DNA of 59,943 nt. It comes from a virus. This document shows, one piece after another, positions 1-6,822 of the stretch (position 1 is the stretch's first letter; the number at the start of each line of letters is the position of its first letter). The notes beneath the pieces are model-generated. The model did not search any database and was not told the origin of the DNA. It worked only from the letters and a program-made list of their open reading frames with translations. Both the position numbers and the translations under genes were made by a program. Location of the stretch: IMG/VR virus record IMGVR_UViG_3300036760_000042, positions 1 to 59,943 of that record, one strand, 5' to 3'.

Positions 1-171
1 CATCGCGACGGTGTCCTCGTGCGACTGCGTGCCTCCCTCGTAGTCCATGATCGCGTCGATTGCGTCTGTCGTAGCTGGTGCCATTGTCTTCCTCCTGAGG
101 TATGCGGTGGACATGCCACCGTGGATGGTTTCGTTGTGGAACATCGCGGCGTACTTCGCCAGCGCCAGTCC
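1..171. repeat. Terminal direct repeat, left copy
   Basis: These 171 bases are repeated at 59773..59943 with a single C/T difference (position 45 against 59817). The repeat lies inside an open frame that reads through the joint, so the contig closes into a circle or has short terminal redundancy. The difference changes one Asp codon (left) to Asn (right) in that gene. Confidence 0.95.
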
Positions 172-276
172 CTTGGCTGGCTCGCTGCTCGCGCAGTGCG
201 AGCAGACAACTCGGTAGTCTGCGTACGTTACGCACTTGCGGCACGAGCCGTCTGCGCATGCGTGGCAGCGCTTCAT
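1..276 (-). CDS. Cys-rich small protein, 3' end cut by the window edge
   Basis: The frame starts at an ATG at 276 that overlaps the stop of the upstream gene (ATGA) and runs off the left edge. On the circle it continues at 59772 down to the stop at 59659, giving 129 residues. C4, C7, C12, C15, C25 and C28 form three CxxC-like pairs, suggesting a zinc-binding head. A second in-frame ATG at 84 (residue 65) has a strong Shine-Dalgarno, AGGAGGA, while the ATG at 276 has a weak one. A short product starting at residue 65 is therefore likely, with or without the long one. No family recognised. Confidence 0.6.
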   Translation of the reverse strand, partial: MKRCHACADGSCRKCVTYADYRVVCSHCASSEPAKGLALAKYAAMFHNETIHGGMSTAYLRRKTMAPATTDAIDAIMDYEGGTQSHEDTVAM

Positions 277-578
277 GCGTTCCACGACGCCGTAAGCCCA
301 TCAGCCTGAATGCCCAGAAGAATGTCAGTGATGTAGCGAGGCTCGACGACGATGGCGTTGCCCCAGTGTTGCGCGTCCTCGGAGATGTTGTCGGCAGCCC
401 ATTCCTTGGCGGCTGGCGTTGCCGGGTCCAGCAGGATGATTGAGCCGTGGCTCTGCACCACGAAGTCTTTCTGACGCGGGCAGAATGTCTGGCCGCAGTA
501 CCGTGCGCCCACCTGCGTCCGCTCGAAGAACACCTTGCAGTGTTTGCAGATACCCCTCTTCGCTTTGAGTATTCTCAT
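273..578 (-). CDS. Hypothetical protein with N-terminal zinc-ribbon-like Cys residues
   Basis: 101 residues. Start ATG at 578 is chosen for the GGGAGG six bases upstream and because it overlaps the stop of the preceding gene (575). An early CKHC pair and two later cysteines within the first 35 residues (YCGQTFCPR) suggest a small zinc ribbon. The rest is an alpha/beta mix with no recognised domain. It is part of the ATGA-coupled early string 2753->1. Function unknown. Confidence 0.75.
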   Translation of the reverse strand: MRILKAKRGICKHCKVFFERTQVGARYCGQTFCPRQKDFVVQSHGSIILLDPATPAAKEWAADNISEDAQHWGNAIVVEPRYITDILLGIQADGLTASWNA

Positions 579-784
579 GACTGCACCTCCCTCACGCCCT
601 TGTACTCGATGCCGTAGTGCGGAGTGAACGTGTAGCACCTGCCGTTGCGCTCATCGAGCAGGTCGTATGTGTCGGGCCGGAAGTCGCCCGGGGTGGCGGT
701 CGCGGCCAACACCAGCAGACCCTTCATGAACCCCACGTTGACCCGCTGGCCAACCACCCATTCCTGCGCGCTCTTCGTGATCAT
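575..784 (-). CDS. Hypothetical protein, 69 aa
   Basis: Starts at ATG 784 overlapping the stop of the upstream gene (781) and ends overlapping the start of the downstream gene (578), so it sits in a translationally coupled operon. The product looks like a small soluble beta-rich protein (VGFMKGLLVLAATATPGDF, then acidic and aromatic residues). No family recognised. Confidence 0.75.
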   Translation of the reverse strand: MITKSAQEWVVGQRVNVGFMKGLLVLAATATPGDFRPDTYDLLDERNGRCYTFTPHYGIEYKGVREVQS

Positions 785-1389
785 GACTTCACCGCCTTCG
801 CGACGACTTCGTTGCGCTCCAGTTCGCTGTAGTACACCGTGCAGGTGTCACTGTTCCAGCCGCGCTTCACGAGCGTGAGGGCCGGGGTGCCGAGGCCGTC
901 CTTGATGCTCCCGGCGACCGTGACCACGTCGGGCAGGCGCTTGAACTCGTCGAACGTGCCGCCGTTCTGGAGGATGCCGCTTGCCTTCAGCCCCTCGGGT
1001 GTCTGGTTCCAGATCAGGTTCAGAACGATGTTCTTGGACGCCTTCGCTTCTTGCTCCGTGCTTGCCATTGTCGTTCTCCTTGTTGGCTGTCTGGCCAGCA
1101 TCAGGCTGTATCCGATCTGGATGTCGTACTTGTCCAGAAGGGCTTGCTCGTTCTCCGCGAACCACTCCGCTGCCGGGGAACCCGGGGAGACCGCTTCCAT
1201 CGTCACCCAGCGACCGCTGTAGTCTTTGTAGATTGCGGTCTTCGGTGCGCCCTCGTTGTGCGCTTTCTGGACCTGCACGTTTCCGTAGTAGGGCAAGCCG
1301 CCCATGTAGCGGTTCCACGCCTCGACGAACGGGTAGTCCGGTTTGTCGTCCGCGATGTTCTTCGGGGCCGCGCTCTGCTTCTCGTTCAT
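781..1389 (-). CDS. Two-module early protein with an internal in-frame start
   Basis: 202 residues from ATG 1389, which has AAGGAG seven bases upstream. The frame carries on without a stop through a second copy of the same leader and SD into another ATG at 1068 (residue 108). Residues 1-95 and 108-202 thus look like two genes fused in frame: full length and a 95-residue C-terminal product could both be made. The linker encodes ARQPTRRTT, which is just the translated leader. Neither module has a recognised domain. A frame extension upstream of 1389 encodes the same ARQPTRRTT and is probably untranslated. Confidence 0.7.
   Translation of the reverse strand: MNEKQSAAPKNIADDKPDYPFVEAWNRYMGGLPYYGNVQVQKAHNEGAPKTAIYKDYSGRWVTMEAVSPGSPAAEWFAENEQALLDKYDIQIGYSLMLARQPTRRTTMASTEQEAKASKNIVLNLIWNQTPEGLKASGILQNGGTFDEFKRLPDVVTVAGSIKDGLGTPALTLVKRGWNSDTCTVYYSELERNEVVAKAVKS
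1066..1104 (-). repeat. 39-bp repeated translation-start leader, copy 1
   Basis: Read on the minus strand this holds GGCCAGACAGCC, then AACAAGGAGAACGAC and the ATG at 1068. It matches 1387..1425 at 37 of 39 bases. Here it lies inside an open frame and is translated as part of the 781..1389 protein. Confidence 0.85.
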
Positions 1390-1425
1390 GGTCGTTCTCC
1401 TTGTTGGCTGTCTGGCCATCATCAG
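1387..1425 (-). repeat. 39-bp repeated translation-start leader, copy 2
   Basis: Second copy of the leader, ending in ATG 1389. The outer 18 bases (SD plus ATG) also recur at the 2194 start. A duplication of this unit explains how two initiation regions came to lie in one frame. Confidence 0.85.
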
Positions 1426-1459
1426 CACCCGCGTCACGGGTGGACCGCCCGAAGGCGGT
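1426..1459 (-). promoter_or_regulatory. Two tandem stem-loops between early genes
   Basis: CACCCG/CGGGTG (1426..1431 with 1437..1442) is followed by ACCGCC/GGCGGT around a 4-base loop (1444..1449 with 1454..1459). The second reads CCGCC-TTCG-GGCGG on the minus strand, a stable UUCG-type loop. They lie between the stop at 1466 and the SD of the 1389 start. No U-tract follows, so processing or stabilisation of the operon mRNA is as likely as termination. Confidence 0.55.
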
Positions 1460-1465
1460 TTCGGC

Positions 1466-2194
1466 CTATCGTGCTTCCCCGAGTCCTGCATGCCGGGTGA
1501 TGTAGCGCCGCAGTACCTTCGCGGTGTCCTTGACCCAGCCATCCCGCATGGCGCACCAACTGTTGGGCTGGCCAGCCATCGTCGAGAAGACCGCGCTCTT
1601 GTGCGCCTCGCTGGTGGGAACTTCCATCATCGCGTTGCGTAGCAGCGACGGAACGAAGTAGCTCTCTGCGATGTGAGACATCAGGTGGTCGCCCCCGGGC
1701 ATCGGCTTGCCGGTGGCCACATCACGCATGAGGCAGAAGAAGCAATCGCCGTTGCTGACGGCCCCGACATTGCCTTCACTCCACGCCTTGGCAAACTGGT
1801 CGGCGAAGACCCTTACCCTCTTGCGCAGCAACTGCAGTTGGGCCTCGTTGTCCACGCACCCGCACACGGTGCCGTCGGGCTTGATGGTCAGGCCGTCAGT
1901 GAACAGCCGGGCTTCGGCGTTGTACCCGCAGCCACGGCTCCAGCGCATGAGACCCTTGGCCGAGAACGTGTGGATGACGCTCTGGTACTGGTTGATGCGC
2001 GAGCGCGTCGTGGGCGTGTTGTACTTGTCGGTGTTCAGGACGATGGTGCCGTCCGCGTAGTGAGTGACCACGTCGGTGTCGTGGTACTGCACTGCGATGC
2101 CGCCTTCGACCCTGCGGACCCTCGTTCCCCGCTGTCCGGTGAACCGTGACGTTTTCTTGCCGAGCCACGTGTCGAGCTTCGCGAATGTGTTCAT
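1466..2194 (-). CDS. Hypothetical early protein, 242 aa
   Basis: ATG 2194 with AAGGAG seven bases upstream. The first half is basic and beta-rich (WLGKKTSRFTGQRGTRVRR, then VVTHYADGTIVLNT). The middle holds CGCVDN and FFCLM, possibly a metal site with the earlier RGCGYN. The C-terminus ends in a basic helix. It is probably an early gene adjoining the control region. I do not recognise the family. Confidence 0.75.
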   Translation of the reverse strand: MNTFAKLDTWLGKKTSRFTGQRGTRVRRVEGGIAVQYHDTDVVTHYADGTIVLNTDKYNTPTTRSRINQYQSVIHTFSAKGLMRWSRGCGYNAEARLFTDGLTIKPDGTVCGCVDNEAQLQLLRKRVRVFADQFAKAWSEGNVGAVSNGDCFFCLMRDVATGKPMPGGDHLMSHIAESYFVPSLLRNAMMEVPTSEAHKSAVFSTMAGQPNSWCAMRDGWVKDTAKVLRRYITRHAGLGEAR

Positions 2195-2211
2195 GGTCGT
2201 TCTCCTTGTCG

Positions 2212-2227
2212 TCCCGGTGACTGCCGG
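2212..2227 (-). promoter_or_regulatory. Small hairpin upstream of the 2194 ribosome-binding site
   Basis: CCCGG/CCGGG with a 6-base loop, directly before the AAGGAGAACGACC leader of the 2194 gene. The same arrangement, hairpin followed by this SD type, recurs at 55.8, 57.8 and 59.1 kb. Confidence 0.45.
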
Positions 2228-2228
2228 G

Positions 2229-2753
2229 TCAGCGGGGCGGCTCCACCCCGAGTTTTAATCTGCAAAAGCGGAGCACGTCCGCATCAGTGAACCTGTTCTT
2301 GGCGTAGTTCTCGATCAGCCACACGATCTGCACGTTGTCTTTGGTGCATCCCTTGGCACTGTCAATACGGTCTACTGAAGGTTTGAACGGCGCTGCCGGG
2401 GCGGTCTCGTAGTAGTGGGCCTTGGTAAACGCACCCATGGCCGCTTCAAGCCATGCCCTCGTGATGTTGATGCGCTCACCCTTCCGGGTTGCCCTTCTCA
2501 GGAGGTTCTTGTGGGAGTCTGCGGCAAGACGCTCAATCTCGGTCAGCGGCTTAGGTCTCTTCGGCCCGCCACGCGCCGCTGTGTGCCGAGCACGAAGCGC
2601 CCTGAAGTACCCGGACGCCGCTTGACGCCTAGACCATTCCCGAGAGCATTCCTTGCACCACGATGTCCATTGCTGCCCCGTCCGGTAGAACTGCTTCACC
2701 GGCTTGTCCGTTCTACAATGCGCACACTTCTTTGTCTTGTCCATGTGGCGCAT
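2229..2753 (-). CDS. HNH-type endonuclease with N-terminal zinc ribbon
   Basis: 174 residues. The N-terminal CAHC and CKEC pairs around VKQFYR and W residues form a zinc ribbon seen in phage HNH proteins. The C-terminal part carries the family signature SVDRIDSAKGCTKDNVQIV followed by a late NYAKN, i.e. the DRID/N core of this HNH branch. It is probably a free-standing nicking or homing enzyme, possibly used in genome mobility or packaging. ATG 2753 overlaps the TAA of a small upstream frame (TAATG), which supports this start; an alternative ATG lies at 2744. Confidence 0.75.
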   Translation of the reverse strand: MRHMDKTKKCAHCRTDKPVKQFYRTGQQWTSWCKECSREWSRRQAASGYFRALRARHTAARGGPKRPKPLTEIERLAADSHKNLLRRATRKGERINITRAWLEAAMGAFTKAHYYETAPAAPFKPSVDRIDSAKGCTKDNVQIVWLIENYAKNRFTDADVLRFCRLKLGVEPPR

Positions 2754-2764
2754 TATGCCACATG
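2742..2764. promoter_or_regulatory. Inverted repeat over the HNH gene start
   Basis: CATGTGGC (2742..2749) and GCCACATG (2757..2764) are perfect 8-base arms around a 7-base loop containing the start codon at 2751..2753. It could be an operator or an mRNA hairpin that hides the start. A second stem, GCCCGG/CCGGGC (2767..2772, 2782..2787), follows. Confidence 0.5.
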
Positions 2765-2875
2765 AGGCCCGGGCTTAGGAACCGGGCACTCTGCCGCATT
2801 AGGGGCGATGCTCTGCCCCCCTTCTGCGATTTCGTTTACCTCCTCTATTCGTCGGCGCTGTGGTCCGCTGTCCAC
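2753..2875 (-). CDS. Putative small early protein, 40 aa
   Basis: A GTG at 2875 opens a 40-residue frame whose TAA overlaps the ATG of the HNH gene. The first half is charged (DSGPQRRRIEEVNEIAEGG), the tail Pro-rich. The SD is modest (GGGACGGAAA). It is supported by coupling to the next gene and its place in the leader of the leftward promoter; otherwise uncertain. Confidence 0.4.
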   Translation of the reverse strand: MDSGPQRRRIEEVNEIAEGGQSIAPNAAECPVPKPGPHVA

Positions 2876-2994
2876 TTTCCGTCCCGGCTGGCTCTGATGT
2901 GCTCTGCAGGTTCTACTGCATCCGGGCTTCGTGGCCGACTTGCTTTTCCCTCGGGGCCGCGCTTGGCTCCGGGGTCATCCACTGCCGTTCCCAC
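2845..2994 (-). CDS. Putative first gene of the leftward transcript, 49 aa
   Basis: GTG start at 2994 (alternative GTG at 2982), about 30 nt downstream of the expected transcript start of the 3032..3060 promoter. The product is hydrophilic and charged (EPAEHIRASRDGKWTADHS). It overlaps the next small frame by about 30 bases, as do other genes of this operon. No similarity recognised; it could be chance. Confidence 0.35.
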   Translation of the reverse strand: MGTAVDDPGAKRGPEGKASRPRSPDAVEPAEHIRASRDGKWTADHSADE

Positions 2995-3031
2995 TCCCTC
3001 CGTGTCGTCCGTTGTCGTGCGTTACGAGGAC

Positions 3032-3060
3032 ACAATAATCCGCCTTGTAACTTGTGTCAA
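3032..3060 (-). promoter_or_regulatory. Leftward sigma-70 promoter with UP element
   Basis: On the minus strand: TTGACA (-35, 3055..3060, perfect consensus), a 17-base spacer, then TATTGT (-10, 3032..3037). The bases just upstream (about 3062..3085, TTTTGAAAATATATTTG) are the most AT-rich stretch of the region and fit an UP element. It should be an early host-RNA-polymerase promoter for the whole minus-strand block, with a leader of about 270 nt before the HNH gene. Confidence 0.75.
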
Positions 3061-3115
3061 GAACTTTTGAAAATATATTTGTCATAGCCGGTTCCCCCTA
3101 TCAGGGGCAGGGCAC

Positions 3116-3145
3116 TTGACGCCCGGTAACGAGCGGCTGTAGAGT
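3116..3145 (+). promoter_or_regulatory. Putative rightward sigma-70 promoter
   Basis: TTGACG (3116..3121), an 18-base spacer, TAGAGT (3140..3145). It lies back to back with the leftward promoter and about 155 bases before the first plus-strand gene. It is weaker than the leftward promoter by match to consensus. Confidence 0.55.
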
Positions 3146-3186
3146 GACCGATGCCCGGGCGGCTTCCAGTCGCGTTGGGCATTATC

Positions 3187-3239
3187 GGGGCTGGGTGGAC
3201 GCCGGGCATGCAACCCGGGTGAGTCGTTCACCCAGCCCC
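3187..3239 (+). promoter_or_regulatory. Long stem-loop in the leader of the rightward transcript
   Basis: GGGGCTGGGTG (3187..3197) pairs perfectly with CACCCAGCCCC (3229..3239). Within the 31-base loop, CCGGG/CCCGG (3202..3206, 3214..3218) forms an inner hairpin. It sits between the rightward promoter and the initiator gene. No U-tract follows, so an attenuator, a protein-binding leader or a replication structure are all open. The rest of 2995..3299 shows only the promoters and smaller GC palindromes. Confidence 0.6.
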
Positions 3240-3299
3240 TAAGACTCACGTGGGTGGGGCGGGCGATGCCCCATTCCCTTCATACTCACTGGAGGTATT

Positions 3300-4262
3300 G
3301 TGAACACGGATATCAGGCTCAAGGTAGGATTCCTCGACCACCCCAAAATCCTCAAGCTCAAGAACCACCTCGGCGCGGACGCCGTGCTGGCGCTCCAACG
3401 GCTCTGGATGTTCACCGCCCAGTACCACCCGGAGGGCGCACTCACCGGGATGGACGTGCAGGACATCAGCCTTGCCGCTGGCTGGCCTCTCGAAGACGCG
3501 CTGGAGTTCTATGAGACGCTGGTCCAACTTCGGCTGCTCGACGTATGCGCCCCGCATGCGGAGGGCAGTGCGCCCCGCATCACGGTGCATGACTGGGTTG
3601 AACATCAGCCGTGGGGGGCCGAGGCGAAGGCACGGAGCGTCGCTGCGAGCGTGGCCGCGAAGGCTCGATGGGCGGCAAAAGTTAAGCCCATTAAGAAACA
3701 ACGAGTTGATGCGCCTCGCATAGAATCGCATATGCCGCCGCATGAAATCGCTTATGCCCCTCTCCTTTCCTTACCTCTCCTTACCAACCCTAAAGATCAA
3801 GATCCCCCCCTACCCCCCACGGGGGGTCGCGCAGAGCCTAACGAGAACCTAACGCGCAGAAAACGGTTAGATAACGCCGACCTTCGCCCACTAGATCCTG
3901 ATCCTGATCCTGATAAGAAGATCAAGACCCCCCCCTACCCCCCAAGGGGGGTCCGCCCGGAAACCGATGGTCTGACCGAGGCTCTGGAGATTGCAAGGCC
4001 AGCACCAAGGCACCCGGACGACGACGACTTCGAGAAGTTCATCACCGCCTATCCAGCACACCGAAGAAACCGCATGCGGGCAGAGCAGGCGTGGTTCTCG
4101 ATGAACGGCAAGAAGCCAGCCCTCGACGTGATTCTGAAATGCCTCGAAGACGACAAGGGCTGCGACGAGTGGGGCCGCAGTTCAGGCAGGCATATCCCGG
4201 GAGCGGATAAGTGGATAACTGACCGGCGCTGGGAGAGAGAGCCGGAAAAGGAGCCGTACTGA
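3300..4262 (+). CDS. Replication initiator-like protein (O/DnaD type)
   Basis: 320 residues, GTG start with GGAGG six bases upstream. Residues 1-105 resemble the helical N-terminal domain of phage replisome organisers (NTDIRLKVGFLDHPKILKLK, then a W-containing segment ending HDWVEHQPW). A long disordered Pro/Asp-rich linker follows (about 120-235), including DPDPDPDKK. The C-terminal 80 residues are a second helical domain (FEKFITAYPAHRRNRM, then PGADKWITDRRW). That two-domain plan with a linker is typical of initiators that bind repeats in their own gene and recruit a loader. It overlaps the next gene by one base. Confidence 0.65.
   Translation: MNTDIRLKVGFLDHPKILKLKNHLGADAVLALQRLWMFTAQYHPEGALTGMDVQDISLAAGWPLEDALEFYETLVQLRLLDVCAPHAEGSAPRITVHDWVEHQPWGAEAKARSVAASVAAKARWAAKVKPIKKQRVDAPRIESHMPPHEIAYAPLLSLPLLTNPKDQDPPLPPTGGRAEPNENLTRRKRLDNADLRPLDPDPDPDKKIKTPPYPPRGVRPETDGLTEALEIARPAPRHPDDDDFEKFITAYPAHRRNRMRAEQAWFSMNGKKPALDVILKCLEDDKGCDEWGRSSGRHIPGADKWITDRRWEREPEKEPY
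3793..3955. other. Candidate replication origin: repeats inside the initiator gene
   Basis: Two near-identical units of about 38 bp (3793..3831 and 3918..3955) each read AAGATCAAGA, then a run of C, TA, CCCCCC, and GGGGGGTC, so each contains a C6/G6 inverted repeat. Between them lie three tandem GATCCT units (3894..3911) and copies of CTAACG in both orientations. Iterons inside the linker-coding part of an initiator gene are the lambda-O type arrangement. The origin role is inference. Confidence 0.5.
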
Positions 4263-4852
4263 TGCAAAAGACCGAGTTCGTTTCACTCATCAAGCAGTTG
4301 CTGGCACCATGGACCAGCGACCCAACCAAAGAAACACTCCAAGGCTACGCCAACGCCCTCGACGTGGTAGACGACCCAACCCTCAGGCAGGCCATGGCAG
4401 AAGTCGGGCGCACAAGAAAGCGCGAAGCAGGACAGCCATCACCAGCCGACATCCTCCACGTCGCCTACCAACTCCGCAAACAGGCAGCAGGTCTGGACAA
4501 GTCAACACCTGACCCGCTACCACCGACCATGCTCGGCAAGCTCTCGCGAATCATCGCCGAGGTCGCCTTCGACGCAAAGCCTCGTGAGTTGACGCTGCTC
4601 GAACGAAGGGCATCAGAAGACTTCGGCAACCTACTGCACCAGAGCATGGGCCTCTTCGAGCACGGCATCAAGCGCTCGGTGAAGCTCCCAGTAATCACCC
4701 CTGCACACCTACGAGCACTGCTCGAAGTTGGAGGATTTGAGGGACTCAAAGACCTCGAATCACACGAGGTGATCGTCGCCCGTGATGCCTTCGTCAAAGC
4801 ATTCGTCACTGCACAGCCACGCCCACAGGAGGTGCATAATGCGCAAGCGTAG
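4262..4852 (+). CDS. Helicase-loader-like replication protein
   Basis: 196 residues; ATG 4262 shares a base with the initiator's stop. The N-terminus (KQLLAPWTSDPTKETLQGY ... ALDVVDDPTLRQAM ... PSPADILHVA) matches the pattern of phage loader or inhibitor proteins (G39P/P-like) that bring the host replicative helicase to the initiator. Position directly after the initiator supports this. The C-terminal half is helical with no ATPase motif. The family assignment is moderate. Confidence 0.55.
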   Translation: MQKTEFVSLIKQLLAPWTSDPTKETLQGYANALDVVDDPTLRQAMAEVGRTRKREAGQPSPADILHVAYQLRKQAAGLDKSTPDPLPPTMLGKLSRIIAEVAFDAKPRELTLLERRASEDFGNLLHQSMGLFEHGIKRSVKLPVITPAHLRALLEVGGFEGLKDLESHEVIVARDAFVKAFVTAQPRPQEVHNAQA

Positions 4853-5198
4853 AGCCACCGGCAGGTACTGTGGTTGGACCTGCCACCACCCACCCAACAA
4901 CAGAAAGTGCAAATGCTTCTGTGCGGGCCTGTTCCATGGGGACGAGGGGCTGAACAATCGCCTGCGATTCGCGGCAATGAAAGACTTCGTCCTGCGGGAG
5001 TCGGATGCCTCATCCCTCCCAGCGATTTCGGCTGCGGTTGCCAGTCGCGCCGAAAGCAATGCTCGGGCAGTGATTGAGAAACTAAATGCCCGTGTCCGGG
5101 CGAAGCGGGCGATAGCGGAAAGGCGCAAGGTGCGCGAAGCCCGGCGTCACACAAACAAGGCTCGCCGAGAGCAATCTCAAGAACAGGCAGGTGCTTGA
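4839..5198 (+). CDS. Small Cys/His-rich basic protein
   Basis: 119 residues from ATG 4839 (AGGAGG upstream), overlapping the loader gene by 14 bases in another frame. The N-terminal third holds C11, C15, C24, C26 plus histidines (YCGWTCHH, KCKCFCAG), probably a zinc knuckle. The C-terminal third is a strongly basic helix (RAKRAIAERRKVREARR). Likely a nucleic-acid-binding protein. No family recognised. Confidence 0.7.
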   Translation: MRKRRATGRYCGWTCHHPPNNRKCKCFCAGLFHGDEGLNNRLRFAAMKDFVLRESDASSLPAISAAVASRAESNARAVIEKLNARVRAKRAIAERRKVREARRHTNKARREQSQEQAGA

Positions 5199-5722
5199 TG
5201 TCGACCGGCGACCAGAAGTGCACGCATGGCATCTTCCTTCAGAACTGCACCACCTGCGAACCACGAGACTGCCCACCGCCAATACTCCGCGTCCCTCCCG
5301 GCTGGCAGAACTCTCGATGCCCTCGCTGCGCGTCAGCAGTCACGATGATTCTAGGTGGCAACCCCTACGGGGTGCTGCGATGTAACGACTGCGGCAACAG
5401 GTACTGGGTGGCTGATGGACTCAAGGGGTCAGACACTGTGGTCAACCCAGCGTTCTGCCCAGAACCGCACATCACCGAAGAGCGCGTCAGGGAAATTATT
5501 CGAGAAGAACTGCACCGCGACGCGGAGCGGCCATTACACCCACACCTAGACCCATTACAAGCGGGGAGAATAATGCGCGAGACCATTGCTCGGGAGGCAC
5601 TGAACAAAGCGGGGTGCCCGCACTCTGTCCTTGATGACCCGTGTGAAAACTGCGATGAGGCTGCAGAGATTGCTGAGGCAGACAACCTCGAAAGAGAGGA
5701 CCCACCGGCGGAGCGCCCATGA
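5198..5722 (+). CDS. Zinc-ribbon protein of the replication region
   Basis: 174 residues; ATG 5198 overlaps the preceding stop (TGATG). The central CPRCASAV ... CNDCGNRYW is a classic zinc ribbon. Other pairs lie at the N-terminus (CTHG ... NCTTC) and near the C-terminus (CPHS ... PCENC). The rest is acidic and helical. It probably binds DNA or protein; exact role unknown. Confidence 0.75.
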   Translation: MSTGDQKCTHGIFLQNCTTCEPRDCPPPILRVPPGWQNSRCPRCASAVTMILGGNPYGVLRCNDCGNRYWVADGLKGSDTVVNPAFCPEPHITEERVREIIREELHRDAERPLHPHLDPLQAGRIMRETIAREALNKAGCPHSVLDDPCENCDEAAEIAEADNLEREDPPAERP

Positions 5723-5744
5723 ATGGGGTTCGGGAGAAACCGTA

Positions 5745-6299
5745 ATGCACCAGACCATGTTCGATGCCGCCTTCGAGTTCCGGCTGATGTACGTAGAGCA
5801 GTGGTTCCCCAAGGGGCGGAAGCTACAACTGCTCGACATCGGGTCCCGCGACGTGGGGGATGGAGGGACATTCAGGTTCTTGTTTGACGACACTGAACGC
5901 TACGAGTATGTCGGTGTTGACATGGAGCCGGGAGACAATGTCGATGTAGTAGTGAGCGACCCATACCACTTTGATGAACTGGGTGAGCGCACGTTCGATA
6001 TAATTCTGTGCGGCTCGTGCATCGAGCACAGCGAGTTCTTCTGGCTGCTAGGCTCTGAAATCAAGCGGCGTCTACGCCCCGGTGGGGCCGTATTCATCTG
6101 TGCCCCGCACATCTGGCCAATTCACAGGCACCCGGTGGACTGCTATAGGTTCAACCCGGATGGAATGCTGGCCCTCGCGAAGTGGATAGGTCTTGAGGAA
6201 CCCTTCATCCGGTTCCGCAACAACACGCCTGCGGAGTCGTCATTAGTCTACTGTGACCTGACCCTGATTGGGCATGCCCCGGGAAAGCCCCATGACTGA
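5745..6299 (+). CDS. Class I SAM-dependent methyltransferase
   Basis: 184 residues from ATG 5745 (GGGAGA upstream). Motif I is LLDIGSRDVGDGG (about 29-41), motif II YVGVDMEPG, motif III FDIILCGSCIEH (about 84-95) and motif IV LRPGGAVFICAP. The later HRHPVDCYRFNPDG segment is typical of sugar or lipid methyltransferases in glycan clusters rather than DNA methylases. No DNA-target domain is present. With the nearby sugar reductase and the glycosyltransferase at 20.7 kb, a glycan-modifying role is inferred. Confidence 0.75.
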   Translation: MHQTMFDAAFEFRLMYVEQWFPKGRKLQLLDIGSRDVGDGGTFRFLFDDTERYEYVGVDMEPGDNVDVVVSDPYHFDELGERTFDIILCGSCIEHSEFFWLLGSEIKRRLRPGGAVFICAPHIWPIHRHPVDCYRFNPDGMLALAKWIGLEEPFIRFRNNTPAESSLVYCDLTLIGHAPGKPHD

Positions 6300-6822
6300 A
6301 CCCTACGGCACCCGCTGCAATGCGAAGACCCGGAGCGGGTCTCAATGTAAGCGCTGGCCTGTAGACAATTCAGTTCGATGCAGACTTCACAATGGCGAGG
6401 CAATGGCCCTCGACGTGATGGACCCGAAGCGGCACATCACGAATCCCACCACCGGCCTATACCAGCACTTCATCACCGACCCAGTCGAGCTACAGCGTTA
6501 CGCGGCGATGAACCCGGAAGATGAACTCGCAAACGCAGAGCACATGCTGCGCGTCACCTATTGCGTGATGGACCGCATCTACAACAAGTTCATCGAGGAC
6601 CCCGACGGCGGCATCGTTACAACCAAGAGCGACAGCGAGAAGGGAAGCTCGACCACAACCCTGCCCTACGCGCTGATACTGGTAGCGGCGACTGAGAACG
6701 CACGCAAGGCTCTTGAGACGAGGCGCGACGTGATCAAGTACTGCGGCAATGAGAAAGTGCTCGCGGCGCTACAGGAACTCGTGGGCAAGAGTGACAAGGC
6801 GCTGCTGCGGGAGGCGAAATGA
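6292..6822 (+). CDS. Candidate terminase small subunit / HGGxSTGP-like protein
   Basis: 176 residues; ATG 6292 overlaps the methyltransferase stop. The N-terminus (CNAKTRSGSQCKRWPV ... CRLHNG) is the short Cys motif of small phage proteins that accompany terminases. The remainder is helical with long charged helices (LANAEHMLRVTYCVMDRIYNKF; ATENARKALETRRD), reminiscent of small terminase oligomerisation cores. The large subunit lies 2.8 kb downstream. The assignment is tentative. Confidence 0.5.
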   Translation: MTEPYGTRCNAKTRSGSQCKRWPVDNSVRCRLHNGEAMALDVMDPKRHITNPTTGLYQHFITDPVELQRYAAMNPEDELANAEHMLRVTYCVMDRIYNKFIEDPDGGIVTTKSDSEKGSSTTTLPYALILVAATENARKALETRRDVIKYCGNEKVLAALQELVGKSDKALLREAK

